Below, in pieces: positions 18,650 through 28,163 of a stretch of DNA of 64,000 nt. The position numbers were made by a program, and so were the translations under genes. Origin of the DNA: Candidatus Aalborgicola defluviihabitans. GTDB lineage: Bacteria > Pseudomonadota > Gammaproteobacteria > Burkholderiales > Burkholderiaceae_C. The DNA is taken from the NCBI GenBank assembly GCA_016705575.1, contig JADIXX010000001.1, positions 620,001 to 684,000 on the forward strand, given 5' to 3'. A model generated the notes under the pieces. That model was not told the DNA's origin. It worked only from the letters and a program-made list of their open reading frames with translations, and searched no databases. Within the stretch, counting starts at the first letter, position 1. Every line of letters begins with the position of its first letter.

Positions 18650-20008
18650 ATGGGGGTTATGAAGAAGCTGTCTTGTTCAACCACCGCAGCCCGCAGCGCA
18701 GGGGTGTTGGTCTGCGTTGCGTTGCTGATGCTGGCGGGCTGCACCAGCGTTTCCACACCGGTATCCAGAGATTCGACGGTGTCGACAACAGACGCGGCCC
18801 CCACCCGAGCGGCACCGGATCCGTCATCACCTGACCAGGCCTTTACAGACTGGATTGCTCGATTTAGTGTCCGCGCCAGCGCGGCGGGCATTGATGCTGC
18901 AACACTGCACCTCGCATTCGACGATGTTCACTTCATACCGCGTGTAGTGGAGCTGGACCGGGCGCAACCCGAATTCACACGTGCGGTGTGGGACTACCTT
19001 GACAGTGCAGTGTCTGAACAGCGCATCACCCGGGGGCAAGAGAAGTTGCTGCAGCTGCGCCCAGCAATCGACACCATTGCTGCACGCTACGGCGTTCCCG
19101 CCGAAGTATTGGTGGCCATTTGGGGCATAGAGAGCAATTTTGGAACCAATGTGGGCGATATCCCGACCATCGACGCCTTGGCAACGCTGGGGTTTGAAGG
19201 CCGCCGAGAAGCGTGGGCCAGTACCCAGTTGCTGGCAGCACTCAAGATCTTGCAAAACCACGACATCGATCGCGCGCAAATGATCGGCTCCTGGGCTGGT
19301 GCCATGGGGCAGACCCAATTTTTGCCCTCAGTTTTTCTGGCCTACGCGGTGGATGCCGATGGCGATGGCCGCCGCGACATCTGGGGCAGTGATGCCGATG
19401 TGATGGCATCCACAGCCAACTTTTTGGCGCGCTCCGGGTGGCAAGCCAACCAGCCTTGGGGCTTGGAGGTGTCGTTACCGCCCGGGTTTGACTACGCACT
19501 GGCAGACGCCAAGTTGCGACAACCCAGCGCGGCATGGGCTGATGTAGGTGTTCAAACCATTGACCATGCGCCACTGCCGCCGTTGGCGGAAAGCTCCTTG
19601 CTGCTGCCGGCAGGTGCGCGGGGGCCGGCCTTTTTGGTGGGTGCCAATTTCCGTACGATCCTGCGCTACAACAACGCCACCAGCTACGCGCTGGCCGTCA
19701 ACCTGCTGGCTCAGCGCATTGCTGGCGGGCCTGCGGTGCAAGCCGCCTGGCCGCGTGATCTCAAATCGCTGACGCGCAGCCAGTTGCGTGAGCTGCAAAC
19801 AGCACTGAACGCCCGTGGTTTTGACTGCGGTACACCTGACGGCATGATGGGCCCGGCTACGCAGCGAGGGCTGCGCCAGTACCAGGATAGCGTGGGTCAG
19901 CCGGCAGATGGCTATCCAACCATGGAACTCTATAACGACTTGAGTCGTTCAATGGCTGCCTGTAAGGTGGCGTCCTGCTTGGCAAAGCAGAAACGCACCA
20001 CGCGCTGA
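18650..20008 (+). CDS. MltB-family lytic murein transglycosylase lipoprotein with peptidoglycan-binding domain
   Basis: The protein starts with a lipoprotein signal ending in LMLAGC, so it is probably anchored in the outer membrane. The catalytic region has IWGIESNFGT (catalytic Glu), the GSWAGAMGQTQFLPS motif and NNATSYALAV of the MltB family, which cleave peptidoglycan glycan strands to 1,6-anhydro products. A C-terminal peptidoglycan-binding domain follows (RELQTALNARGFDCGTPDG-GPATQRGLRQYQ). ATG 18650 or 18659 (MKKLSCS) could be the start. It begins 11 bp after usp. The last 26 codons overlap the convergent aminotransferase gene by 79 bp. Confidence 0.88.
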   Translation: MGVMKKLSCSTTAARSAGVLVCVALLMLAGCTSVSTPVSRDSTVSTTDAAPTRAAPDPSSPDQAFTDWIARFSVRASAAGIDAATLHLAFDDVHFIPRVVELDRAQPEFTRAVWDYLDSAVSEQRITRGQEKLLQLRPAIDTIAARYGVPAEVLVAIWGIESNFGTNVGDIPTIDALATLGFEGRREAWASTQLLAALKILQNHDIDRAQMIGSWAGAMGQTQFLPSVFLAYAVDADGDGRRDIWGSDADVMASTANFLARSGWQANQPWGLEVSLPPGFDYALADAKLRQPSAAWADVGVQTIDHAPLPPLAESSLLLPAGARGPAFLVGANFRTILRYNNATSYALAVNLLAQRIAGGPAVQAAWPRDLKSLTRSQLRELQTALNARGFDCGTPDGMMGPATQRGLRQYQDSVGQPADGYPTMELYNDLSRSMAACKVASCLAKQKRTTR

Positions 20009-21078
20009 TCAAACCCGTTGCCATAAAACGCAGATAAGGGGATGGCGGCCACGCCGATTTCGGTGGTGAGCCATTGGCAAAAATCTGCTTCATTCAAGTC
20101 GCTGACCTGCGAGATGTCAACGCACTGAAAATAGCTGCCGGCGCTGGGCAGTAGTCTCAGTCGGCTACCGGCAAGGCCAGCACGAAACAGATCGCGTTTG
20201 CGTTGGTAGAAGGCCGGTAAATCCAGATAGTGCGCCGGGGTGCCCATGTAAGAGGCCAGGCCGTGCTGCATGGGGGTATTGACCGTGAACACGTTGAACT
20301 GGTGCACCTTGCGGAACTCGGCCATCAACGATGCCGGCGCGGCCACATAACCCACCTTCCAGCCGGTCACATGGAAGGTTTTGCCAAAGCTCGAAACAAT
20401 GAAGGCGCGCTCGGCCAGCCCGGGGTAGCGGGCCGCACTTTCGTGCTGGACACCGTCGAAGACCATGTGCTCATACACCTCGTCGCTGATGAGCAACACG
20501 TTGGTGGGTGCCAGAATCTCTTGCAGGCGCAGCATGTCCGCGTGACTCCATACCGTGGCGCTGGGGTTGTGCGGGCTGTTGATGATGATGGCGCGGGTTT
20601 TGGGTGTGATGGCGGCGGCAATTTTGTCGAAATCGGGTCGAAAGGTGCCGGGCGTCAGTGGAATGCGTACAGGCACGCCACCGGCCAACTCGATGTTGGG
20701 TACATAGCTGTCGTAGCAGGGCTCCAACACAATCACCTCATCGCCCGGGTGCACGATGGCCAGAATGGTGGTGATGATTGCCTGGGTGGCCCCAGCGGTG
20801 ATGGTAATTTCGTCTGCAGCCCTGTACGGGCGTGCGTGAAGTGCTTCAATTTTGAGTGCGATCGCATCGCGGAAATGGGGCACGCCCGGCATCGGCGGGT
20901 ATTGGTTGTGGCCGGCCTGCATGGCTTCAGACACGTAGTTGACCAGCGCCGGGTCGCATGCAAAGTCCGGAAAGCCCTGGCCCAGGTTGACGGCTTTGTG
21001 CTGCACGGCCAGCGCCGACATGACAGAGAAGATGGTGGTGCCCACGTTCGGCAAACGTGAGGTTAGATTAGGGGTCAT
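19930..21078 (-). CDS. ybdL: PLP-dependent methionine-type aminotransferase
   Basis: This fold-type I aminotransferase of 382 residues has the PLP-binding Lys in SSFGKTFHVTGWKVGY and the NSPHNPSATV and SDEVYEH motifs. The N terminus (NVGTTIFSVMSALAVQHKAVNLGQGFPDF) closely follows YbdL/methionine aminotransferases, which transaminate methionine and aromatic residues to 2-oxoacids. It sits directly downstream of cysB (7-bp gap), which fits a role in sulfur amino acid metabolism. Its 3' end overlaps the convergent transglycosylase gene. Confidence 0.85.
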   Translation of the reverse strand: MTPNLTSRLPNVGTTIFSVMSALAVQHKAVNLGQGFPDFACDPALVNYVSEAMQAGHNQYPPMPGVPHFRDAIALKIEALHARPYRAADEITITAGATQAIITTILAIVHPGDEVIVLEPCYDSYVPNIELAGGVPVRIPLTPGTFRPDFDKIAAAITPKTRAIIINSPHNPSATVWSHADMLRLQEILAPTNVLLISDEVYEHMVFDGVQHESAARYPGLAERAFIVSSFGKTFHVTGWKVGYVAAPASLMAEFRKVHQFNVFTVNTPMQHGLASYMGTPAHYLDLPAFYQRKRDLFRAGLAGSRLRLLPSAGSYFQCVDISQVSDLNEADFCQWLTTEIGVAAIPLSAFYGNGFDQRVVRFCFAKQDATLQAAIERLKSL

Positions 21079-21085
21079 TTTTCAG

Positions 21086-22039
21086 TCAGAATTCATAATT
21101 TTCCACATGCCCATCCATAGCGCGGGCAATCAGCTTGCGGTCCAGGCGGTCACTCAACAGTTCGGCGAAGGTGTAAACAAAGTTGCGCAGGTAGGCGCTG
21201 CGCTTGAACGCCACCCGGGCCAGGTTCTGGCCAAACAAGTTGCCGGCAGGGCGCGCCACCAACCCGCTCTTGCCGCCATCTTCAATCACGTCGCGCACGG
21301 CCATTTCGGCGGCAATACCAATGCCCAGGCCCAGACGGACATAGGTTTTGATCACATCCGAGTCAATGGCTTCCAGTGCAATGCGCGGTTGGAGCTTGCG
21401 GATGGCAAAGGCATGGTCGATCTTGGTGCGACCCGTAAAAGACGGGTGGTAGGTGATGAGCGGCTCCAGCGCCACGTCTTCCAGGGTGATGCGGTCCTTG
21501 CGCGCCAGCGGGTGGTCGATTGGCATTACCAGCATGTGCTGCCATTCATAGCAGGGCAGGGTGACCAGCTCGCTGTAGTCCGCCAGGGATTCGGTGGCAA
21601 TGCCAATTTCGGCCACCTCGTCGATCAGCATGCGCGCCACCTGGTCGGGCGAGCCCTGGTGCAGGCTGATGTTGACCTTGGGGTAGGCAGCACGCAGCCC
21701 GGCCACCCGCTCTGGAAGCACGTAGCGCGCCTGGGTGTGCGTGGCTGCAATAGAAAGGGTGCCGCTATCCTCGGCACTGTATTGCTCACCAATGCGCTTG
21801 AGGTTGCCGACTTCGCGCAGGATCAGATCGATGCTTTTGAGGACGTGTTGGCCGGGTTCTGTGACGCGCTTGAGGCGTTTTCCATGACGGGCAAAAATCT
21901 CGATGCCCAGTTCTTCTTCCAGCTCGATGATGGCTTTGGAGACGCCAGGCTGCGAGGTGTGCAAGGCCTTGGCCGCTTCGGTCAGGTTGAGATTGCGCCG
22001 GACGGCTTCTTGCACAAAGCGAAATTGGTGCAGGTTCAT
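21086..22039 (-). CDS. cysB: LysR-type regulator CysB
   Basis: The 317-residue protein has the N-terminal winged helix (MNLHQFRFVQEAVRRNLNLTEAAKAL, then SQPGVSKAI) and a CysB-type effector domain (TTHTQARYVLP-like IAATHTQARYVLP, GSPDQVARMLI, VIKTYVRLGLGIGI). CysB activates sulfate assimilation genes when sulfur is limiting, with N-acetylserine as inducer. The target operon is probably the one at 1.6-7.7 kb. Its position after sirB and before an aminotransferase groups sulfur-related functions on the minus strand. Confidence 0.93.
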   Translation of the reverse strand: MNLHQFRFVQEAVRRNLNLTEAAKALHTSQPGVSKAIIELEEELGIEIFARHGKRLKRVTEPGQHVLKSIDLILREVGNLKRIGEQYSAEDSGTLSIAATHTQARYVLPERVAGLRAAYPKVNISLHQGSPDQVARMLIDEVAEIGIATESLADYSELVTLPCYEWQHMLVMPIDHPLARKDRITLEDVALEPLITYHPSFTGRTKIDHAFAIRKLQPRIALEAIDSDVIKTYVRLGLGIGIAAEMAVRDVIEDGGKSGLVARPAGNLFGQNLARVAFKRSAYLRNFVYTFAELLSDRLDRKLIARAMDGHVENYEF

Positions 22040-22088
22040 ATCGAATTTCAGCTAAAGATGGCATTCATTATGCCGTGAAAGACAGAAT

Positions 22089-22469
22089 TCAAGGCGTATC
22101 GAGGGCGATTTGGGCTAGCAACTGCACCAACCGGGTGTCTTCGCCCACGGCAGGCATCAGGGTGAATGGCACGCCCGGGTGGGCGATTTGCAACTCAGCC
22201 ACCAAGCGCGGCAGGTCTTCGCGTCCGTGTTTGCCAACCCCCAGGAACAGCGGCACGATGCGGATGGCCTGCACACCACGGTCCAGCAGTTCGCGCACGG
22301 CAGTGGGCAGGTCGGGCGTGCTCAGTTCCAGGTAGGCGCACGCAACAGGTGTGTCGGGCGCGAGTGCCGCGATGCGCGCAGACACCGCCTCAATGGGCTT
22401 GTGCCACAGCGGGTCACGCGAGCCGTGCGCAAACAGCACAATGCCGTGACTTGGAACAAATCCACTCAT
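22089..22469 (-). CDS. sirB: sirohydrochlorin chelatase (SirB/CbiX-type)
   Basis: This 126-residue single-domain protein has the chelatase start GIVLFAHGSRDPLW with the metal-binding His, and IVPLFLGVGKHGREDLP with the second His motif. Short CbiX/SirB proteins insert Fe or Co into sirohydrochlorin; beside cysB, making siroheme for CysI is the best guess. ATG 22469 overlaps the lptG stop by 4 bp (ATGA), so it is translationally coupled to the LPS transport genes. The metal preference cannot be told from sequence. Confidence 0.85.
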   Translation of the reverse strand: MSGFVPSHGIVLFAHGSRDPLWHKPIEAVSARIAALAPDTPVACAYLELSTPDLPTAVRELLDRGVQAIRIVPLFLGVGKHGREDLPRLVAELQIAHPGVPFTLMPAVGEDTRLVQLLAQIALDTP

Positions 22470-23572
22470 CGCCGTATCACCAGCCAGGTAAAGGCAGTTA
22501 GCGAAATGAAGGAGTAGATAAGGCCCGGCAACGCGGCGGTGAGCCACGGCCACCAGCCTTGCAGCGCGCCCAGGTCGCCCAGTACGTTGTTCAGCAGAAC
22601 AAAGCTGATGCCCGCCATGACACCGCCAAACACATAGGTTGCCACGCTGCCAGAGCGAAAGTGAAGATAGGCAAAGGGCAGGGCCAACACCACCATGACC
22701 AGGCAGCTCAAGGGGTAGAACACTTTTTTCCAGAACTGGATTTCGTATTTTTGGGCAGACTGCCCGTTGGCGTCGAGGTGGCGGATGTACTGAAACAGGT
22801 CGATAGTGCCCATGCGCTCGGGGCGCAGTACGGCGGTGGCGACCATCTCCGCGCTGATCTGGGTAGACCAGCGGAAAGTATCGACAAAGTTGCGCTCCAC
22901 CCGGGTGGCATTGGCATCGGTGCTGGTGAATTCGGTATGGTCCACTTTGTTGAGTAGCCAGGAATCGTCGTTGCCGAAGGTGCCGGTTTGCCCTTCGGTC
23001 ATGGAGACCAAAAAACCCTGATTGTTGAACTCAAAAATGCGCACGTCGCGCATGCTGGCGTCTGGTGCCAGTGCACCCACGTTGACCGCGTAGTGGCTGT
23101 AGGCTTGGCGTTCTTTGAGCCAGGCGCCGGTTTTGCCCACGCTCACCTTGCCCTGGTAGCGCGATTTAAGCAACTGCGCCGACTTGTCGGCCATGGGCGC
23201 CACATAGTCACCTACGGCAAAGGTAAAAACGACAAAACCCAGGCCCAAAACCATAAGCGTGCGCAGGGCCAGCCACGGCCCCAGGCCGCTGGTACGCAGG
23301 ATGGTGAATTCAGAGCTTTGTGCCAAACGCGCCATCACAAAGATGGTGCCAATCAATACGGTGATGGGAAGCAACTCGTAAAGGTGGCTGGGCAACATCA
23401 AGGCCACATACAGCAGTGCCTGTGCCACGGTGTAGCCGGTATCGCGGTGCTTGCCCACCGCCTGCAACTCTTCCACAAAGTCAAAGAAGTAAAAGAGAGA
23501 TACAAAGCCCAATGTCACCAGCAGTACCGCAATCACCACCTCGCCATACAGCAGTCGTCGAATGGTTTTCAT
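22466..23572 (-). CDS. lptG: LPS export ABC transporter permease LptG
   Basis: LptG pairs with LptF in the inner membrane LptB2FG complex that extracts LPS. The 368-residue protein has the YjgP/YjgQ layout: three N-terminal helices (MKTIRRLLYGEV...), a periplasmic beta-jellyroll domain at roughly residues 110-260, and three C-terminal helices. The motif LARLAQSSEFTILRTSG-like region (MARLAQSSEFTILRTSG) in the cytoplasmic coupling loop is conserved. Start and stop overlap lptF and sirB by 4 bp. Confidence 0.93.
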   Translation of the reverse strand: MKTIRRLLYGEVVIAVLLVTLGFVSLFYFFDFVEELQAVGKHRDTGYTVAQALLYVALMLPSHLYELLPITVLIGTIFVMARLAQSSEFTILRTSGLGPWLALRTLMVLGLGFVVFTFAVGDYVAPMADKSAQLLKSRYQGKVSVGKTGAWLKERQAYSHYAVNVGALAPDASMRDVRIFEFNNQGFLVSMTEGQTGTFGNDDSWLLNKVDHTEFTSTDANATRVERNFVDTFRWSTQISAEMVATAVLRPERMGTIDLFQYIRHLDANGQSAQKYEIQFWKKVFYPLSCLVMVVLALPFAYLHFRSGSVATYVFGGVMAGISFVLLNNVLGDLGALQGWWPWLTAALPGLIYSFISLTAFTWLVIRR

Positions 23573-24681
23573 GCCGTGGCTTTCGGTGTGGCGTCACCAG
23601 CAGGGCGGCGTGGTCGCCATAGCGTCCAGTTATTGTTGCGTTTGGCTAGCCACAGCAAGGCCAGGGCCAGCGCGCCACCGTGTAATACCAGTAAAAACAC
23701 GCCTACATGGACCTGGCCGGTTTCTACCCAGCTTTTGCCCAGCACCAGCAAGTTGAAGTACACGATAAAGGCCATGAACGCGAAACCCAGGTTGGCGGTG
23801 CGCCCCACGCGCGGGTTCACACCGGCGGCGGCCAAGCCAATCACCACAAAGTTGATGGCTGCCAGCGCCAGTCCGGCGCGCCAGGACAACTCCGCCAGAT
23901 GGGACTGGGTGGGACTACCCACCAGCTCCAAAGTGCTCTTGGCGGCAGAGGGAATAAAGCTGCGGGCGGACTGGTCATCTGCGTCGACTTGCGCACCGTA
24001 GGTTTTGAACACGGCAACGGTCAGGTCGGGCTTGCCGGCGGTTTTTTCCAGGCGCTGGCCGTTTTCCAAGATCAGGAATTTTTCACCGTTAACCAACTCA
24101 ACATGGCCGCTGCGCGAAGATGTGATGGTTTCCTTGTTGTCCTTGTGGGTGGCAATAAAAACGTTGCTGCCTGCCAACTTTCCGCTGGAATCCTTCTCAA
24201 TGAAGAACACCCGTTCACCATTGGCCGACTCCTGAAACTGGCCCGGCTGGATGCGGGCGATGTCCCCGCGTTTTTCGTAGCGGTCGCGCATGTCCTCAAT
24301 GCGGCCATAGGCCCAGGGCAGTATCAGAAAAGCCAGCGCAGCAATGACCAGCAGTATCGGCCAGGCAAAGTGAAAAAGGGGTTTTATCAGTGAGGTTAGT
24401 CCCCGGCCACTGCCAAACCAGATCACCATCTCGCTATCGCGAAACATGCGTGTCAGCACGCTCAAGACCGCAATGAACAGACACATGGACAAAATGGTGG
24501 GCATGTCGGATAGCACCGTATAGCCCATGATGATCATCACGTCGGCAGGATTGAATACACCGCGGCCAGCTTCCCCCAGGGTGCGAATCAGCGTCATGGT
24601 CATTACCACCGTCACCAGGACAACCAAGGTTGCACCAAAACTGCGTGCGAGTTCTTTGCGGATGGAAGAATGGAATAACAT
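23569..24681 (-). CDS. lptF: LPS export ABC transporter permease LptF
   Basis: The 370-residue partner of LptG has the same six-helix plus periplasmic domain layout and starts MLFHSSIRKELARSFGATL. The coupling segment FRDSEMVIWFGSG is the LptF version of the YjgP/Q signature. ATG 24681 gives the family N terminus. It is divergent from pepA with only 24 bp between the start codons, the usual proteobacterial arrangement. Confidence 0.93.
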   Translation of the reverse strand: MLFHSSIRKELARSFGATLVVLVTVVMTMTLIRTLGEAGRGVFNPADVMIIMGYTVLSDMPTILSMCLFIAVLSVLTRMFRDSEMVIWFGSGRGLTSLIKPLFHFAWPILLVIAALAFLILPWAYGRIEDMRDRYEKRGDIARIQPGQFQESANGERVFFIEKDSSGKLAGSNVFIATHKDNKETITSSRSGHVELVNGEKFLILENGQRLEKTAGKPDLTVAVFKTYGAQVDADDQSARSFIPSAAKSTLELVGSPTQSHLAELSWRAGLALAAINFVVIGLAAAGVNPRVGRTANLGFAFMAFIVYFNLLVLGKSWVETGQVHVGVFLLVLHGGALALALLWLAKRNNNWTLWRPRRPAGDATPKATA

Positions 24682-24705
24682 GTCGGCCAAAGGAAAACCT
24701 GAATT

Positions 24706-26151
24706 ATGAACTTTGAACTCAAGCCTTTCAGCCTGTTAGAGGCATCTACTGAAAAATGCGATGCCTTGGTGGTACTGGTGCCCCAAGACTTCAAAGCGGC
24801 CAAAGACGACCTGTCTGAACTGATAGGTCAAGCCATGAAGGCCGGCGATCTGGAAACCAAGATCGCAAAGCTGCTCTGCCTGTACAAGCCCGTGCAAGCC
24901 CATGCCATACGGGTGGTGCTGGTTGGTATCGGCAGCGGTTCGGCGCGCGACGTACGCAGTGCGGTGCTGGCGGCAATGGCGTCGGTAAAGGCCCCTGGAT
25001 TGAAAAAACTGCTGGTGTGTTTTGCCTCCCCTGCCCGCGAAGAAGCTGTTCGCGCAGTGGTGGTGGCGGTGGCTGACGCCAGCTACAGCTACACCCACAC
25101 CAAGTCCAAGCCGGAAGCACGCACCTTGAGCAAGGTGCTGGTGGCAGCCACCAATGCTGCCGAAGTGCAAATCACCTTTGACCGAGCTGCGGGCATTGTT
25201 GCAGGCGCGGAGTTGGCCAAGGAATGGGCCAACCGGCCAGCCAACCATGCTACCCCTACCTTGTTGGCGCAGGCAGCGAAAGATCTGGCAAAACTGCCAA
25301 AAATTAGCTGCGAAGTGCTGGGACCCAAGGATGTGGCGAAGCTGGGCATGGGTGCCTTTATGGCCGTGGCCCAGGGTTCGGACCAACCGTTGCGATTCAT
25401 CGTGCTGCGTTACAGTGGTGCCGCCAAATCCGAGGCCCCCACAGTCCTGGTAGGCAAGGGAATCACTTTCGATTGTGGTGGTATCTCCATCAAACCAGCA
25501 CCCGAAATGGACGAGATGAAGTTCGACATGTCGGGTGCCGCCAGCGTGCTGGGGACCTTCCGTTCGTTGGCCGTATTGAAACCCGCTATCAATGTCGTGG
25601 GGCTGATCCCTGCTTGCGAGAACCTGATCAACGGCCAAGCCGTCAAGCCTGGTGATGTGGTTACCAGCATGAGCGGCCAGACCATTGAAATTCTTAACAC
25701 TGATGCTGAAGGCCGTTTGGTGCTGTGTGATGCGCTGACCTATGCCGAGCGCTTCAAACCCACTGCTGTGGTGGATGTGGCCACCCTGACCGGTGCCTGT
25801 GTGATTGCTTTGGGCGGCGTGCGTAGCGGCATGTACGCCTCGCAGGATGACTTGGGCAACGCGCTGTTTGCGGCCGGCGAAATGGCGCAGGACTTGTGCT
25901 GGCGCATGCCACTGGATGATGAGTACGCCGAAGGCCTCAAGACCAGTTTTGCCGATGTGGCCAATGTGGCAGGGCGTGCGGGTGGTTCTATCACTGCAGC
26001 CAAGTTTCTTCAGCGCTTTACCGAAAAATTTCCTTGGGCACATCTTGACATTGCCGGTACCGCCTGGAAGGGCGGAGCAGCCAAAGGCGCTACCGGTCGA
26101 CCCGTGGGTCTGCTGATTGAATACCTGGTGGCGCAGGCTTACAACAAGTGA
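24706..26151 (+). CDS. pepA: leucyl aminopeptidase
   Basis: PepA is a cytoplasmic M17 dizinc aminopeptidase. The 481-residue protein has the metal and catalytic Lys region VLVGKGITFDCGGISIKP, the second metal Asp in KFDMSGAASV, and the signature NTDAEGRL with its metal-binding Asp and Glu. The N-terminal domain is the usual variable alpha/beta domain. Its TGA overlaps the holC GTG (GTGA), the normal pepA-holC arrangement. Confidence 0.95.
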   Translation: MNFELKPFSLLEASTEKCDALVVLVPQDFKAAKDDLSELIGQAMKAGDLETKIAKLLCLYKPVQAHAIRVVLVGIGSGSARDVRSAVLAAMASVKAPGLKKLLVCFASPAREEAVRAVVVAVADASYSYTHTKSKPEARTLSKVLVAATNAAEVQITFDRAAGIVAGAELAKEWANRPANHATPTLLAQAAKDLAKLPKISCEVLGPKDVAKLGMGAFMAVAQGSDQPLRFIVLRYSGAAKSEAPTVLVGKGITFDCGGISIKPAPEMDEMKFDMSGAASVLGTFRSLAVLKPAINVVGLIPACENLINGQAVKPGDVVTSMSGQTIEILNTDAEGRLVLCDALTYAERFKPTAVVDVATLTGACVIALGGVRSGMYASQDDLGNALFAAGEMAQDLCWRMPLDDEYAEGLKTSFADVANVAGRAGGSITAAKFLQRFTEKFPWAHLDIAGTAWKGGAAKGATGRPVGLLIEYLVAQAYNK

Positions 26152-26585
26152 CAGAGCTGGCGTTTCACTTCGGAGCCCCCGACAAACTGGCCTACGCCTG
26201 CCGCTTGCTGCGCAAAGCTGTTCGTGGTGGCGCCAGGGTGGCAGTGGTGGCCGAAGCGACCGCCTTGGCCCAACTCGACGTGGACCTGTGGGGCGTTTCG
26301 CCCACCGACTTTGTTCCCCATTGCATCGGCAATGCCCCGCCGGCCGTTCAGGCCCGCTCGGCGGTGGTTTTGGTGAACCATACCGACCAGGTGACTGCAC
26401 CCTATGGGGTACTTGTTAATCTTGGAGCCGACGTACCACAGGGATTTGAGAAGTTTGATCGCCTCATCGAGGTGGTCAGTACCGACGCAGCGGACCGCGA
26501 GCAGGCACGCAACCGCTGGCGACTCTACACCGGACAGGGTTACGCGATCATCCGCCATGACCTGAATCTGAAGCGTGCGGATTGA
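26148..26585 (+). CDS. holC: DNA polymerase III subunit chi
   Basis: HolC links the clamp loader to single-strand binding protein at the replication fork. The 145-residue protein matches the family start (ELAFHFGAPDKLAYACRLLRKAVRGGARV) and has the central LWGVSPTDFVPH segment. The GTG start overlaps the pepA stop. The stop overlaps the ATG of the next small gene (TGATG), so the three are co-translated. Confidence 0.9.
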   Translation: MTELAFHFGAPDKLAYACRLLRKAVRGGARVAVVAEATALAQLDVDLWGVSPTDFVPHCIGNAPPAVQARSAVVLVNHTDQVTAPYGVLVNLGADVPQGFEKFDRLIEVVSTDAADREQARNRWRLYTGQGYAIIRHDLNLKRAD

Positions 26586-26869
26586 TGTCAACTGGCAAGC
26601 CTCCCCACCGTTTTGTTCCGACGCTGACCGAGGTGGTGCACCCCGGAGGTGCGTCCGTTCGCCCGGTTATCGACAGTCAGCGGCTGGTGGAGCAGATTTT
26701 GCAACACGTCAAACCGCGACTGGAGCAGCAATTACGGGCATCTTTACAGGCCCAAGTGGAAGCACAGATGCGTCTGGCGGCGACCCGTTGGAAGTTGGAA
26801 ATTGAAGACGCTGTTAAAGCAGCAGTGAAACAGGCGATCAGCCCGCCAAAACCGCCTGCCAAGCACTGA
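26585..26869 (+). CDS. small uncharacterised helical protein coupled to holC
   Basis: A 94-residue protein whose ATG overlaps the holC TGA by one base. The first ~35 residues are Pro/Gly-rich and low in structure; residues ~36-85 (LVEQILQHVKPRLEQQLRASL...) form one long amphipathic, probably coiled-coil helix; the end is PKPPAKH. No enzymatic motif is visible. Coupling to holC hints at a replication or clamp-loader accessory role, but that is only positional inference. Confidence 0.7.
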   Translation: MSTGKPPHRFVPTLTEVVHPGGASVRPVIDSQRLVEQILQHVKPRLEQQLRASLQAQVEAQMRLAATRWKLEIEDAVKAAVKQAISPPKPPAKH

Positions 26870-26954
26870 AAGTGGCAGTGTCGGGAACACCCTTATAGGG
26901 ATAGCGTTGGAACTACGGTATCGTTACTGTTGCAATTTTTTTTTTGGAGTATTT

Positions 26955-28163
26955 ATGCAATTCAAAGTAAAGAGCACGCTGACTGTGCTGGCGGCAGCGG
27001 TGGCATTGGTGGCCTGTGGCAAGAAGGAAGAAGCTGCGGCCCCGGCAGCGGCGCCTGTGGCATCTGCTGCTGCGCCTGCCGCAGCAGGACCTTCCGTGGT
27101 CAGAATTGGACATGTGGGCCCCATCAGCGGCGCCATTGCGCATTTGGGCAAGGACAATGAAAACGGCGCACGCTTGGCCATTGAAGAACTCAATACCGAA
27201 GGCGTTGTGATTGATGGCAAGAAGGTCACCCTGGAACTGATGGCCGAAGACGACGCTGCTGACCCTAAACAGGGCACGGCTGTGGCGCAAAAGTTGGTGG
27301 ACGCCAAGGTGTCCGGCGTAGTGGGGCACCTGAACTCGGGTACGACCATTCCTGCTTCCAAAATTTACAGCGATGCGGGCATTCCCCAGCTTTCGCCTTC
27401 CGCCACTAACCCCAAATACACCCGCCAAGGTTTCAAAACGGCCTTCCGCATGGTGGCCGACGATACCCAACTGGGCGGAACCCTGGGCAAGTATGCCGTT
27501 GGCACGCTCAAGGGCAAATCCATTGCGGTGATCGATGACCGTACCGCCTATGGCCAAGGCCTGGCAGAAGAATTTGCCAAGGCAGTGGAGTCCGCTGGTG
27601 GCAATGTGGTGGCTAAGGAGTTCACAACTGACAAGTCAACCGACTTCAACTCCATCCTCACAACCATCAAGGGCAAGAAGCCAGACATCGTGTTCTTTGG
27701 CGGTATGGATGCCGTGGCCGGCCCCATGCTCAAGCAAATGAAAGCTCTGGGCATCAAGGCCAAGTTCATGGGCGGTGACGGAATTTGCACAGGTGAACTG
27801 GTAAAACTGGGTGGCGACGCTATTTCAGATGATCAGGTCTATTGCGCCGAAGCCGGTGGCGTCGAGGGTGAAGACAAGGTCGGCATGGATGAATTCCGGG
27901 CCAAGTACAAAGCCAAGTTCAATATCGATGTACAGCTCTATGCACCTTATGTGTACGACGCGGTCAAGGTCATGGTTGCCGCCATGGTCAAGGCCAACTC
28001 GTCCGACCCGGTTAAGTACCTGCCGGTGTTGGCTGCAACCACCGACTACAAGGGTGTGTCTGGCCCAATTTCCTTTGACGAAAAGGGTGACATCAAGAAT
28101 GGCGCCCTTACGCTCAAGACAATTCGTGGCGGCAAGCTCGAAACCATGGCCGTGATTCGCTAA
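26955..28163 (+). CDS. branched-chain amino acid ABC transporter substrate-binding lipoprotein
   Basis: The 402-residue protein starts with a lipoprotein signal (LVACGKKEE), then an Ala/Pro linker, and a LivJ/LivK-type periplasmic binding fold (VRIGHVGPISGAIAHLGKDNENGARLAIEELN; QLSPSATNPKYTRQG). Such proteins deliver branched-chain or other amino acids to an ABC permease. ATG 26955 follows TTGGAGT. No permease or ATPase genes lie nearby, so it is an orphan binding protein here. Confidence 0.9.
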   Translation: MQFKVKSTLTVLAAAVALVACGKKEEAAAPAAAPVASAAAPAAAGPSVVRIGHVGPISGAIAHLGKDNENGARLAIEELNTEGVVIDGKKVTLELMAEDDAADPKQGTAVAQKLVDAKVSGVVGHLNSGTTIPASKIYSDAGIPQLSPSATNPKYTRQGFKTAFRMVADDTQLGGTLGKYAVGTLKGKSIAVIDDRTAYGQGLAEEFAKAVESAGGNVVAKEFTTDKSTDFNSILTTIKGKKPDIVFFGGMDAVAGPMLKQMKALGIKAKFMGGDGICTGELVKLGGDAISDDQVYCAEAGGVEGEDKVGMDEFRAKYKAKFNIDVQLYAPYVYDAVKVMVAAMVKANSSDPVKYLPVLAATTDYKGVSGPISFDEKGDIKNGALTLKTIRGGKLETMAVIR

